Below, in pieces: positions 54,969-63,912 of a stretch of 64,000 bases of DNA. Location of the stretch: positions 1-64,000 of the forward strand of contig JAOUKT010000008.1 in the NCBI GenBank assembly GCA_029882395.1, in the 5' to 3' direction. The DNA is from Gammaproteobacteria bacterium. Lineage in GTDB: Bacteria; Pseudomonadota; Gammaproteobacteria; SZUA-229. The number at the start of each line of letters is the position of its first letter. Positions within the stretch are counted from its first letter, which is position 1. A program made the position numbers and the translations under genes. Under the pieces are notes generated by a model. That model saw nothing but the letters and a program-made list of their open reading frames with translations, was not told the origin of the DNA and searched no databases.

Positions 54969-57053
54969 ATGACTGACCTATCGCTTTACAGAAACATTGG
55001 TATCTTCGCCCACGTAGATGCCGGTAAAACAACAACGACTGAACGTATCCTTAAACTGACCGGTAAGATCCATAAGATCGGTGAAGTACATGATGGCGCA
55101 GCAACGACTGACTTCATGGAACAGGAAGCTGAGCGTGGTATTACTATCCAGTCGGCTGCTACGACTTGTTTCTGGAAAGATCATCGTTTTAACATCATCG
55201 ATACACCAGGGCACGTTGACTTCACTATCGAAGTTTACCGTTCTCTTAAAGTTCTGGATGGTGGTGTTGGTGTATTCTGCGCCTCTGGTGGTGTTGAGCC
55301 GCAGTCAGAAACTAACTGGCGTTATGCTAACGAATCGGGCGTAGCTCGTGTAATTTTCGTTAATAAACTGGACCGTATGGGTGGTGACTTCTACCGCGTT
55401 GTCGATCAGGTTAAGAATGTATTAGCCGCCAACCCGCTGGTTATGGTTCTGCCAATCGGTATCGAAGATGATTTCACCGGTGTTGTTGATCTGTTGACTC
55501 GTAAAGCGTGGATTTGGGACGGCTCTGGTGACCCAACGGCGTACGAAATCACTGAGCCACCAGCTGATATGGCTGACAAGATTGAAGAATTTCGTGAAAT
55601 GCTGGTCGAGACGGCAGTTGAGCAGGACGACGACTTGATGGAAGCGTATCTTGAAGGTAACGAACCTTCAATCGAAGACCTTAAGCGCTGCATCCGTAAA
55701 GGTACTATCGCTCTGGACTTCTTCCCTACATTCTGTGGCTCTGCATTCAAAAACAAGGGTGTTCAGAACGTTCTTGACGGTGTTGTTGATTACCTGCCAA
55801 GTCCTACAGAAGTTATTCCACAGCCTGAAGTTGATATTGATGGTGAACCGACTGGTGAAATGGCTATCGTTGATGCCAGCCGTCCGGTTCGTGCACTGGC
55901 ATTCAAAATCATGGATGACCGTTTCGGTGCCCTGACTTTCGTTCGTATCTACTCGGGTACTGTTAATAAAGGTGATACTTTAGTTAATACCTTTACTGGC
56001 AAAACCGAGCGTATCGGCCGTATGGTTGAAATGCACGCCGATAACCGTGAAGAGATTGATTCTTGCCAGGCCGGTGACATTGTGGCTTTCGTTGGTTTGA
56101 AAAATGTTCAAACGGGTCACACGTTAGCTGATGTTAAAAACCCAGCAACACTTGAGCCGATGGTATTCCCAGAGCCAGTTATTTCTATCTCTGTTACACC
56201 TAAAGATAAAGGCGCATCTGAGAAGATGGGTATTGCGATAGGTAAAATGGTTGCAGAAGACCCTTCTTTCTACGTTGAAACTGACGAAGATTCTGGTGAG
56301 ACTATTCTTAAAGGTATGGGTGAATTACACCTCGATATCAAAGTTGATATCTTAAAGCGTACTCACGGTGTTGATCTTGAAGTGGGTAAACCTCAGGTGG
56401 CTTACCGCGAGACTATCACTCAGCGTATTGAAGATTCATACACTCATAAGAAACAGTCTGGTGGTTCTGGTCAGTTCGGTAAGATCGACTACATCGTAGA
56501 ACCAGGTGAGCCAGGTACTGGTTTTGAGTTTGAATCTAAAGTAACCGGTGGTAACGTTCCTCGTGAATTCTGGCCTGCGGTTGAAAAAGGCTTTAAGAGC
56601 ATGATGGGCACTGGTGTACTCGCTGGTTACCCTGTTCTTGATGTCAAACTAACACTTACAGATGGTGCTTTCCACGCAGTTGATTCATCAGCTGTTGCAT
56701 TTGAAACAGCTGCTCGTGGCGCCTTCCGTCAGTCAATTCCAAAAGCTGGCGCTCAGATCATCGAACCTATCATGAAAGTGGATGTCTTCACTCCAGATGA
56801 TAATGTAGGTGATGTCATCGGTGACTTAAACCGTCGTCGTGGCATGATCTCAGGTCAGGAAGCAGGCCCAACAGGTGTTCGTATTAAAGCGGAATGCCCA
56901 CTTTCTGAAATGTTTGGTTACATCGGTGACCTGCGTACGATGACATCGGGTCGTGGTCAGTTCTCTATGGAGTTCTCACACTACATGCCTTGTCCGAAGA
57001 ATGTTTCTGATGAAGTCATCAAAGAAGCAGCAGAACGTAAAAAGAATAAATAA
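54969..57053 (+). CDS. fusA: Elongation factor G (stand-alone copy)
   Basis: 694 residues. G1 is [16 protein letters not shown]3 [12 protein letters not shown] and G4 NKLDRMGGD, with the conserved domain IV and V sequences through [12 protein letters not shown]. It drives GTP-dependent translocation. It is not next to rpsL, rpsG or tuf, so it is probably a second EF-G (FusA2-type) or a relocated single copy. Codons are strongly biased to the highly expressed set (GGT, CGT, GTT), unlike neighbouring genes. A strong terminator follows. Whether it works in translocation, recycling or both is not visible. Confidence 0.95.
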   Translation: MTDLSLYRNIGIFAHVDAGKTTTTERILKLTGKIHKIGEVHDGAATTDFMEQEAERGITIQSAATTCFWKDHRFNIIDTPGHVDFTIEVYRSLKVLDGGVGVFCASGGVEPQSETNWRYANESGVARVIFVNKLDRMGGDFYRVVDQVKNVLAANPLVMVLPIGIEDDFTGVVDLLTRKAWIWDGSGDPTAYEITEPPADMADKIEEFREMLVETAVEQDDDLMEAYLEGNEPSIEDLKRCIRKGTIALDFFPTFCGSAFKNKGVQNVLDGVVDYLPSPTEVIPQPEVDIDGEPTGEMAIVDASRPVRALAFKIMDDRFGALTFVRIYSGTVNKGDTLVNTFTGKTERIGRMVEMHADNREEIDSCQAGDIVAFVGLKNVQTGHTLADVKNPATLEPMVFPEPVISISVTPKDKGASEKMGIAIGKMVAEDPSFYVETDEDSGETILKGMGELHLDIKVDILKRTHGVDLEVGKPQVAYRETITQRIEDSYTHKKQSGGSGQFGKIDYIVEPGEPGTGFEFESKVTGGNVPREFWPAVEKGFKSMMGTGVLAGYPVLDVKLTLTDGAFHAVDSSAVAFETAARGAFRQSIPKAGAQIIEPIMKVDVFTPDDNVGDVIGDLNRRRGMISGQEAGPTGVRIKAECPLSEMFGYIGDLRTMTSGRGQFSMEFSHYMPCPKNVSDEVIKEAAERKKNK

Positions 57054-57096
57054 TTATTCTCTTTGATGCCCTGTTAAATCAGGACATCAGCGTTCA

Positions 57097-57129
57097 ATAA
57101 AAAAGCCGGGCTTGCCCGGCTTTTTTATT
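57097..57129 (+). terminator. Terminator after fusA
   Basis: AAAAAGCCGGGC and GCCCGGCTTTTT pair with a short TT loop and flanking A/T runs. It lies 44 bases after the stop codon. Confidence 0.93.
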
Positions 57130-57166
57130 GCCTGTTATTTAAGCATTACATGCTTTGCCTTAATGC

Positions 57167-57180
57167 TTGATCTTTATCAA
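57167..57180 (+). promoter_or_regulatory. Perfect FNR/ANR box upstream of ubiT
   Basis: TTGATCTTTATCAA matches the FNR consensus TTGAT-N4-ATCAA exactly. A -10-like TAATAT lies at 57203-57208. This would place transcription start near 57215, 41.5 bases from the box centre, the class II activation geometry. The ubiT ATG is 74 bases downstream of the box. Confidence 0.85.
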
Positions 57181-57253
57181 TCAAAAAAAGATGAAAACTA
57201 GTTAATATCATTTCAGGCCTGCTAACAACCAAAATAAATAAGATATATCTATC

Positions 57254-57754
57254 ATGAATCATGCTAATGAGCTTTTGCATTCACCGCGCCTACCGGGCTT
57301 TCTTGCCACACCTTTGAGACTGATTCCCGCCCGGCTGTATTGCCAGTTAATGCCTGTATTTTTAAATAAACTGCTATCACAACAAATCAATGAAGGTGAT
57401 CTGGACTTTCTTGAAAACCGACTGCTTAATATTAAAGTCAGTGATATGGGCATTTGTTTGATGATGAGTTTTTCACAGGGACGGATAATAAACGCAGCAA
57501 ACAGCACCATAAAAAACAAAGCTGATGCATCAATACAAGCCAGTCTATATGATTTTTTAATCTTAGCGGCCAGACAACAGGACCCTGACACACTGGTATT
57601 CCAACGGCGTCTGATTATGCAGGGTGAAACTGAACTTGGGCTTGAACTGAAGAACTTCCTGGATGGTCTGGATCTGGAGTCCACAGGCAGTTTTAAACTA
57701 TTAGAAACTGCTTTACAAAAAAGCTTACCCATTTACAGGCGTTTGTTTAGTTAA
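57254..57754 (+). CDS. ubiT: SCP2-domain ubiquinone factor UbiT
   Basis: 166 residues, close to E. coli UbiT (YhbT). A short hydrophobic N-terminal helix (LPGFLATPLRLIPARLYCQL) precedes an SCP2 lipid-binding domain (LENRLLNIKVSDMGICLMMS, DASIQASLYDFLILAARQQDPDTLVFQRR, LIMQGETELGLELKNFLDGL). UbiT is thought to carry quinone intermediates in oxygen-independent ubiquinone synthesis. ubiU and ubiV lie 4 kb away on the other strand, and a perfect FNR box precedes the gene, supporting the call. Confidence 0.9.
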   Translation: MNHANELLHSPRLPGFLATPLRLIPARLYCQLMPVFLNKLLSQQINEGDLDFLENRLLNIKVSDMGICLMMSFSQGRIINAANSTIKNKADASIQASLYDFLILAARQQDPDTLVFQRRLIMQGETELGLELKNFLDGLDLESTGSFKLLETALQKSLPIYRRLFS

Positions 57755-57789
57755 CTCAATTAGATACTATTGTTTATCTGTAGTTAAAA

Positions 57790-58689
57790 CTAAAGCCTTA
57801 GTCCTTTGTAATATCGTAATCGATATAATAACCGTGGCGCATTTTCATCATCAACAAACCCACTACGATCATGCAAAACATTGTTACTGATAAGCCCCCA
57901 GCCTGACTGCAGGTTTAATCGATAGCTATACGGCTCATCCGCTGAGCTCAATAACTTTTCCAGCGCAGCAACCGCATTAAGCGTTGCCAAATCGGGGTGC
58001 CAGATAACATGTCGCGCTCTTGCTGTATAACGCATATGTAACTTACCTTTACTGTCAACTGAAAACACAGGGCCTGCTCTGTCAGGCCTTAACATAACCC
58101 CGTTGTTAATATTCGCGGGTATTGTCATGGCCTTCGGCGACATCAATGCGGCTATGTATTCCGGGTTTTCATCACGCAGCCTGATATAGGCAATTTCATG
58201 ATCCATCAGCGCATTGTCACCACCCTCTTTTGCTGGCCTGACGCAGTGCAAACATAAGGCATGAATCTGCTCGTCTTTTTTGTTGTAATAACCATCCGTG
58301 TGCCAGTGTATTAATTTATTGCTATAAGGGATATATCGCTGGCGGCCTTCAGACTGAGACACCTGTAATGAGGTGATGCCGTCAGCATCAGCTTCTGAAT
58401 TTTTGTCCAGAAAACGCAAACCAAATTGTTCTGTCAGCCTTAACGCAATGTATTTGTCTGCCTTATCGCCTTGTTTTGTTGCGTAGACTGTCATATTTGT
58501 TTTACGACAATGTTTAATAATTTGCGCTCGTTCTGCCTTCGTCAGTTGTAACGGGTTATTAATTTCAACAATCAGCTGCTCAGCTGTTTGCGGGTAGTTC
58601 TCCAGCTTTTGATCGCGCCAGTTTTCATATGCTGGCTGATTATCCAGATCAAAAGCACTATTGGTATTTATTGCTGAAAACTCTGGCAT
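57790..58689 (-). CDS. TauD/TfdA-family Fe(II)/2-oxoglutarate dioxygenase
   Basis: 299 residues. The iron facial triad is visible: His130 and Asp132 in IHWHTDGYYN and the distal His273 in NNVLHDRSGF, with Arg286/Arg290 (APRLLYRLRYYKG) for 2-oxoglutarate. This subgroup resembles TauD/clavaminate synthase-type hydroxylases; the substrate is unknown. The start overlaps the ubiV 3' end by 22 bases, so it is translated with the oxygen-independent ubiquinone genes. That is odd, because the family needs O2. It may be a low-oxygen hydroxylase of the same quinone pathway, or an unrelated hitchhiker. It converges with ubiT, 35 bases away. Confidence 0.85.
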   Translation of the reverse strand: MPEFSAINTNSAFDLDNQPAYENWRDQKLENYPQTAEQLIVEINNPLQLTKAERAQIIKHCRKTNMTVYATKQGDKADKYIALRLTEQFGLRFLDKNSEADADGITSLQVSQSEGRQRYIPYSNKLIHWHTDGYYNKKDEQIHALCLHCVRPAKEGGDNALMDHEIAYIRLRDENPEYIAALMSPKAMTIPANINNGVMLRPDRAGPVFSVDSKGKLHMRYTARARHVIWHPDLATLNAVAALEKLLSSADEPYSYRLNLQSGWGLISNNVLHDRSGFVDDENAPRLLYRLRYYKGLRL

Positions 58690-59606
58690 AATACCTCCTG
58701 ACTTGTACTATACAGATCCATACCATTAAGCCCGTGCCAGTAACCGTTGCAGCTACCACCTGCCGGCAACAGCGATGCCAACTCGGTTATCGCCTCTTCA
58801 ATACAATAATCTTGATGTAAGCATTGATGGAAAATATCGATTATTTTTTCGCAGTGCTGTGAAGGCGGGCTAATACGCAATACATCAACATTAAGCGTCT
58901 TAAATTCATCAAGCTCTGCAATGAGATTATTGGTTTTTACAGACTGGGTTTGAATGCCATTTAATATAAGAAATTTTTCTTTTTCCTGTGTTGATAACAA
59001 TAAACCATCGGGATAATGCAGACAGCGGTACTGACAATCGTCTTTCGGTAAATTATGCGCACGTGCAGTAAAACAACGAGCCGAGTAAGCAAGAGGTAAA
59101 CGACCATATACAAAAACCTCTGTTTCAATATTTTCTGGCTTTTCTTTTTGCATATCCGCCAGTGTTTGCTTTGATAATTCAAGCGGAAAGACCCAGCGTT
59201 TTAGTCCATGTCTTGCCAGTACCTTCAGACTGTGAGGGTTATAAATATTTATTGCAGGACCGGTTATAAATGACTGACCGGATAATTGTTGCACGGCTGC
59301 CATGTCATTAGCTTCAACCTCGAACTCTCCATTAGCACAAAGACTCTTTAACGCGCTTAGCTCTGAGTTAGCCTCTATTAAAGTCATACTCGACAGCACC
59401 ACTTCTTTACCTGAATTCTGCAGCATTTTTGCGATCGTTAACCAGTCTTCACGCCGAAGAAGTTTTCGTTTTGCACAAACCGTTTCACCTAAATAAACAA
59501 TATCAATTTTGGTCTTTGCAATACGTTGATAGAAATCGAACATTGTCTTTCTGTCCCAGTAATACAAAACTGGCCCGAGTGATAACTTAGGGTTTTTTGT
59601 ATTCAT
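58668..59606 (-). CDS. ubiV: Oxygen-independent ubiquinone hydroxylation protein UbiV
   Basis: 312 residues from ATG 59606 (MNTKNPKLSLGPVLYYWDR); a longer frame enters ubiU and is not needed. A U32-family TIM barrel. Cys44, Cys178, Cys191 and Cys195 (GETVCAKRKLL; SARCFTARAHNLPKDDCQYRC) match the four [4Fe-4S] ligands of E. coli UbiV in spacing. With UbiU it hydroxylates the quinone ring without O2, using prephenate as donor in E. coli. It follows ubiU by 5 bases and overlaps the dioxygenase gene. Confidence 0.93.
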   Translation of the reverse strand: MNTKNPKLSLGPVLYYWDRKTMFDFYQRIAKTKIDIVYLGETVCAKRKLLRREDWLTIAKMLQNSGKEVVLSSMTLIEANSELSALKSLCANGEFEVEANDMAAVQQLSGQSFITGPAINIYNPHSLKVLARHGLKRWVFPLELSKQTLADMQKEKPENIETEVFVYGRLPLAYSARCFTARAHNLPKDDCQYRCLHYPDGLLLSTQEKEKFLILNGIQTQSVKTNNLIAELDEFKTLNVDVLRISPPSQHCEKIIDIFHQCLHQDYCIEEAITELASLLPAGGSCNGYWHGLNGMDLYSTSQEVLCQSFQQ

Positions 59607-59611
59607 ATTTA

Positions 59612-60643
59612 TTACTGCCAGGGACGGTGATAGGCACCTAATGTTGTGGTGCGCCCTTCTGAAACTGAATGCAGAACATCTAACCATTCAGATTTTGGCT
59701 GATAATCATCTGCATTGTTGTGACATTCATCTAGAGCTGCTCGCCATACCTTCGTAACCTGCTTAACATAGGCGGGACTGCGCTGCCTGCCTTCAAGTTT
59801 AATCGCAGCAATACCGATAGACTGCAGTTCGGGCAATAAGGCAATGGTATTCAGACTGGTTGGTTCTTCCATCGCATAAAATGTATTATGACTGACTTCA
59901 AAGCGACCTTTGCATAAAGTTGGATAACCTGCCGCTTCGTCTTTTTTATAACAATCAATCAATACATTGTTCAATCGTGACTCAAGCCCGCCAGCAGCAT
60001 CCTTCCATTCAACCGCACTGGCAGGTGAACAGGCGCCAAAACTATTGGGGGATTGTCCGGTAACATATGAGGATAACAGGCAGCGACCCTCAACCATCAC
60101 ACATAAACTACCAAAGCCGAATACTTCCAGCGGAACAGGGCTGTCTTTGCTCACTTGCTCAACCTGTTTAAGTGAAAGAACCCTCGGCAATACAACGCGC
60201 TGAATACCAAAGTTTTCATAATAAAAGCGAATGGCTTCAGAGTTTGTTGCCGAAGCCTGAACTGAAAGGTGTAAACACAAGTCAGCATAGGTGTTTGCCG
60301 CATAATCGAGCACACCTATATCTGCGGCTATTAATGCATCTATCTTTAATGCAGCCGCCCTGTCTACAGCCTCTTGCCATCGCTTCCAGCCAGATGCCTG
60401 TGGGTAGGTATTAATGGCAAGAAAAACTTTTGTGCCTTTACGATGCGCGTATTCGATAGCATTTCTTGAGCGTTTTTCATTGAAATTGAGACCGGCAAAA
60501 TGTCGGGCATTGGTGTCATCCTTAAAACCAATATATACAGCATCCGCACCGTTATCGACTGCAACTTTTAAAGCCGGTAAGTTACCGGCCGGGCAAACCA
60601 GTTCCATTTTGTTTTTTGCAACGCACTGATGTGAATTATTCAT
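59612..60643 (-). CDS. ubiU: Oxygen-independent ubiquinone hydroxylation protein UbiU
   Basis: A U32-family protein. Beginning at the internal MELVCPAGNLPALKVAVDN (ATG 60607) gives 331 residues, and Cys169, Cys176, Cys193 and Cys232 then fall at the same positions as the iron-sulfur ligands of E. coli UbiU. The upstream ATG at 60643 follows the previous stop by two bases and may be used through translational coupling, adding 12 residues. Conserved sequence includes GADAVYIGFKDDTNARHFAG. It forms the UbiU-UbiV complex. Confidence 0.95.
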   Translation of the reverse strand: MNNSHQCVAKNKMELVCPAGNLPALKVAVDNGADAVYIGFKDDTNARHFAGLNFNEKRSRNAIEYAHRKGTKVFLAINTYPQASGWKRWQEAVDRAAALKIDALIAADIGVLDYAANTYADLCLHLSVQASATNSEAIRFYYENFGIQRVVLPRVLSLKQVEQVSKDSPVPLEVFGFGSLCVMVEGRCLLSSYVTGQSPNSFGACSPASAVEWKDAAGGLESRLNNVLIDCYKKDEAAGYPTLCKGRFEVSHNTFYAMEEPTSLNTIALLPELQSIGIAAIKLEGRQRSPAYVKQVTKVWRAALDECHNNADDYQPKSEWLDVLHSVSEGRTTTLGAYHRPWQ

Positions 60644-60645
60644 AG

Positions 60646-61590
60646 CTAATTGACCAGGTCGGTTCTTAAAAGATTCGGGGTTTTATTATGTGATGCTAAT
60701 TGACGTTGATGTAACTCTTTTGTAATGGCATTGATCACATGCCATTTCTTTGAACACCACTGCGGCGCCAGTAATATATCAGCTGATGCTGTGGCAGTAA
60801 CGCGATGATAAATAATATCATCCGGTGTCATTTCTATAAGGTTAGCGGCTATTACTACATATGCTTCGAGACTTAACGGTGAATATTCATCTCTGCACCA
60901 TTGTCTGGCCAGCTGGGTACCTTTAACGACATGTAACGGGTGTAACTTTAAGCCTTCAACACCCTCTTCAAGAACTCGCTGCAGACTCGTTTCAAAGTGA
61001 CGGCTGTTTTCACCCGGTAAGCCTATGATCAAATGTGTACAGACTTTTAATTGCCGTGCATGGGCCTGATAAACTGCTTTACGGTATGCAGAATAATCAT
61101 GCCCGCGATTTATTCGTTTTAAGGTAGCATCAAATGCAGACTGCAATCCTAACTCAAGCCATATTTCAAAACCTTTCTCCTGATAATCTGCCAGTAAGTC
61201 CAGTATCGCTTCAGGTAAACAGTCAGGTCGTGTACCAATTGATAAGCCAATCACATCTTCTTCAGACAAGGCCTGATCATAAAGCGATTTTAACTGCTGA
61301 AGATCTCCGTAGGTATTAGTATAAGCCTGAAAGTAAGCAAGGTATTTTCTTGCCCCAGTTCGCTTTTCGATCACCTGTCGACCTGCCTCTAACTGGCGAG
61401 AAATTGTTGATGGCTTTCGAGCATCAGGATTAAAGGAACTATTGTTACAAAAAGTACAACCGCCAATACCTTTTGTACCATCACGATTAGGGCAGGTAAG
61501 GTTTGCATTCAATGAAATCTTATGCACGCGTTCACCATATGTTTGCAACATTTTTTGTCCGAAGGTATTAACGTAATCAGAAAGCCTCAT
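60646..61590 (-). CDS. YhcC-type radical SAM protein (TIGR01212 family)
   Basis: 314 residues. The iron-sulfur motif spans NANLTCPNRDGTKGIGGCTF and CNNSSF, giving the spaced C-x11-C-x2-C of the YhcC family rather than the usual CxxxCxxC. Later marks are YFQAYTNTYGDL, GLSIGTRPDCLP, IWLELGLQSAFD and HLIIGLPGE. The reaction is unknown. It heads the operon with ubiU, ubiV and the dioxygenase and sits behind an FNR-like palindrome, which suggests a function in anaerobic or low-oxygen conditions. Confidence 0.88.
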   Translation of the reverse strand: MRLSDYVNTFGQKMLQTYGERVHKISLNANLTCPNRDGTKGIGGCTFCNNSSFNPDARKPSTISRQLEAGRQVIEKRTGARKYLAYFQAYTNTYGDLQQLKSLYDQALSEEDVIGLSIGTRPDCLPEAILDLLADYQEKGFEIWLELGLQSAFDATLKRINRGHDYSAYRKAVYQAHARQLKVCTHLIIGLPGENSRHFETSLQRVLEEGVEGLKLHPLHVVKGTQLARQWCRDEYSPLSLEAYVVIAANLIEMTPDDIIYHRVTATASADILLAPQWCSKKWHVINAITKELHQRQLASHNKTPNLLRTDLVN

Positions 61591-62208
61591 AGTAACCCGT
61601 CAGTATGATGAACTATTTCATTTAGATAAAATGCTAACTTCAAGCTGAAATGCGAGTCTAACATTTGTTAAACCAATCAACTTGACACAGGTCAACTGAT
61701 CAGCGCCTGAAAAGCTTGCCATGATTTATAAGCTATCAAACTCAACAGCCATCACCGTCGTAAAGCAAAGACTCATTGTATATTTATTTGTTTTTTATAA
61801 TTCCAGGTATATCAGATACAACGCCGCCTGATAACGGTTTAAAGCGCACTGTCAACTTATCCAATAAGATGGCAAGGACTATTACCTTTATAGTGGCAGA
61901 TGACTCAGCCCTCCCTGTACGCACAAAAACCCATAGTGACACTGTTACTCGGCCTGTAATAACAGCAAACGAGTGCAATCATCTTCTGTTCTCAGCCAAG
62001 CCGTCTTAGCGGCAGGTTTACAATCAATTGATAAAGACTTTGCAATGCCAAAAAAGAATAAACTATTATTTTAAGAGACTAGTCCCGGGCATCCGCTAAA
62101 ACCGGCTTATATTTTTTCGAATGAAATCAGCATACAATGTTGCATTGCATAATGATTAGCATCATACTTATTTATAAATACAAAAAGATATTAATATGAA
62201 TAACAAGA
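61591..62208. other. Divergent intergenic region between yhcC and the diguanylate cyclase gene
   Basis: About 620 bases. Apart from the FNR-like site near the yhcC end I see no structured RNA or strong promoter. A 77-codon open frame at 61776-62009 has no recognisable motif or ribosome-binding site and is not called. Confidence 0.5.
61655..61695 (-). promoter_or_regulatory. FNR-like palindrome and promoter of the yhcC-ubiU-ubiV operon
   Basis: TTGACACAGGTCAA at 61682-61695 is a perfect inverted repeat that differs from the FNR consensus only at one base per half-site. On the - strand a -10-like TAGACT lies at 61655-61660, giving a start near 61648 and a box centre about 41 bases upstream, again class II spacing. 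Confidence 0.6.
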
Positions 62209-63912
62209 ATGACTCTTTCTTCATCAGCTAACATTTCAGATATGCGCATTAATTTATTATTATTTATATCAATCTGGCTCTTTCACTCTACCTATGCACT
62301 TGCAGATATTGCAATCGATTCTACTACTATCAGTTTTTATAAAGAAAGCGATCAAAGCCTCTCGCTAGCGACCGCCCGGGCTTTATTAACGTCGGGGGAT
62401 TTTACAAAAAGGGCTGAAAACACATTAACATTTGGAATTCTATCGCCTCCTGTCTGGCTTCATTTCAATATACAGAACACAGGCATTCAGACACAAAGAT
62501 ACCGCCTTACAGGCGGCGTCAGCTGGATAGACAACATCGATTTATACCTGATTAACAGCCGTGGTGAAATACAGCGCTTCCAGGGCGGTGACCGTATAGC
62601 AGGTAATAATAATATCGTGCCGGGAGCGGGTGTGGTTTTTGAGCTGGATTTTACTCAGGGCACTAACCAGGTTTTTATAAGAGCCCAGACCAGTGACCCC
62701 ATGGTCTTGCCGATTAAACTCTCGACACTCTCTGAAGCGGCGACAAATGACAGCAACGCAAGTATGCTTTATGGCCTGCTTTATGGTTTTCTGATTGCAT
62801 TAATCGCCTACAACCTGATGTTCTATCATGTCTTAAAAAGGCAGCCATATTTATATTACGGCCTTGTTATTATTTGTTTTATTATTGTAAATATTGGTTA
62901 TACCGGCCTCAGTATTAGCTGGTTATTGCCTGATTACCCTGTGATCCAGAACTATATGGTGATCAGCATGATGGTCATCTATAGTCTGTTTGCTTTAAGC
63001 TTCGCCAGTAAATTTCTGCTTTTAAAAAACAATTCTCCTCTGTCCTACAAAATAGTGCGTGGCTATCAGTTATCAGGCTTGACTGGCATCAGTCTGTCTC
63101 TTCTGTTTCAAAGTCAGGCCGCCGGCGTCTTAACAGCTTTTATATTTACAAACGGCATGGCGGCCATTTTATTGGCACTCGGCATAGTAAACATTAACCG
63201 CATAAGTGAAGGTAGGTACTTTTTTTCCGCCGCAACTTTTGGCATGCTCGGTGTATTGTCGACAGGTCTTTCGGTGATGGGAGTCATCCCCTATAGCCAG
63301 CTCAGTTTTCATGGCGCCGAGATAGGTGTCAGCATTGAAGCCAGTATCTTTGCCTTCGCATTGGTCAAACAAATAAAAATCCGTGAACTGTCCAGGGTCA
63401 GATCTGAACAGTTAGCCAACTTCGACCCACTCACCGAATTACATAATCGCCGCTCTTTTTATGAACTTGCCAAACCAATAATGGATAATGACAGTTTTAT
63501 CAATCAGCCATTAAGTATCATCATGATTGATATCGATAAATTTAAGTCCATCAATGATGACTTTGGTCATAGCGTCGGTGATCAGGCCTTAAAACTAATT
63601 GCCCAAAGAATCATGACCCAGTTAAGGAGTATTGATATTGCAGTACGCTGGGGTGGTGATGAGCTGCTTATATTTTTACCTGAAATCGACAACAATAATG
63701 CGCTGCACCTTGCGCAGCGTATCCGCAGCGTGATAGCAGAAGACCCTTTACATATTGGAAACACTCAACTGAAAGTCACTATTAGTTTAGGCCTGGCTTT
63801 TCGCCACAAGCAACAGGAACTCGAAGCCATCATTAACTCGGCCGATCTTGCACTTCTAAAAGCAAAACAAACAGGACGCAATAAGGTGGTAAGCGAACAG
63901 CTGCCGGCTTAA
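62209..63912 (+). CDS. 7TMR-DISM diguanylate cyclase
   Basis: 567 residues. A signal peptide (to about TYALA) is followed by a periplasmic 7TMR-DISM extracellular domain (residues ~30-165, with LTFGILSPPVWLHFNIQNTG), seven hydrophobic helices (~180-390) and a GGDEF domain. The active-site sequence is GGDEL (482-486), with Leu for the usual Phe; DIDKFKSINDDFGHSVGDQ and the RxxD inhibitory site (RSID) five residues before it are intact. It probably makes c-di-GMP in response to a periplasmic, perhaps carbohydrate, signal. A start at the internal MRINLLLFISIW is possible. Confidence 0.88.
   Translation: MTLSSSANISDMRINLLLFISIWLFHSTYALADIAIDSTTISFYKESDQSLSLATARALLTSGDFTKRAENTLTFGILSPPVWLHFNIQNTGIQTQRYRLTGGVSWIDNIDLYLINSRGEIQRFQGGDRIAGNNNIVPGAGVVFELDFTQGTNQVFIRAQTSDPMVLPIKLSTLSEAATNDSNASMLYGLLYGFLIALIAYNLMFYHVLKRQPYLYYGLVIICFIIVNIGYTGLSISWLLPDYPVIQNYMVISMMVIYSLFALSFASKFLLLKNNSPLSYKIVRGYQLSGLTGISLSLLFQSQAAGVLTAFIFTNGMAAILLALGIVNINRISEGRYFFSAATFGMLGVLSTGLSVMGVIPYSQLSFHGAEIGVSIEASIFAFALVKQIKIRELSRVRSEQLANFDPLTELHNRRSFYELAKPIMDNDSFINQPLSIIMIDIDKFKSINDDFGHSVGDQALKLIAQRIMTQLRSIDIAVRWGGDELLIFLPEIDNNNALHLAQRIRSVIAEDPLHIGNTQLKVTISLGLAFRHKQQELEAIINSADLALLKAKQTGRNKVVSEQLPA

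Noticed and set aside
61776-62009. 77-codon frame between yhcC and the diguanylate cyclase gene
   Set aside because: Low-complexity composition, no motif and no ribosome-binding site.
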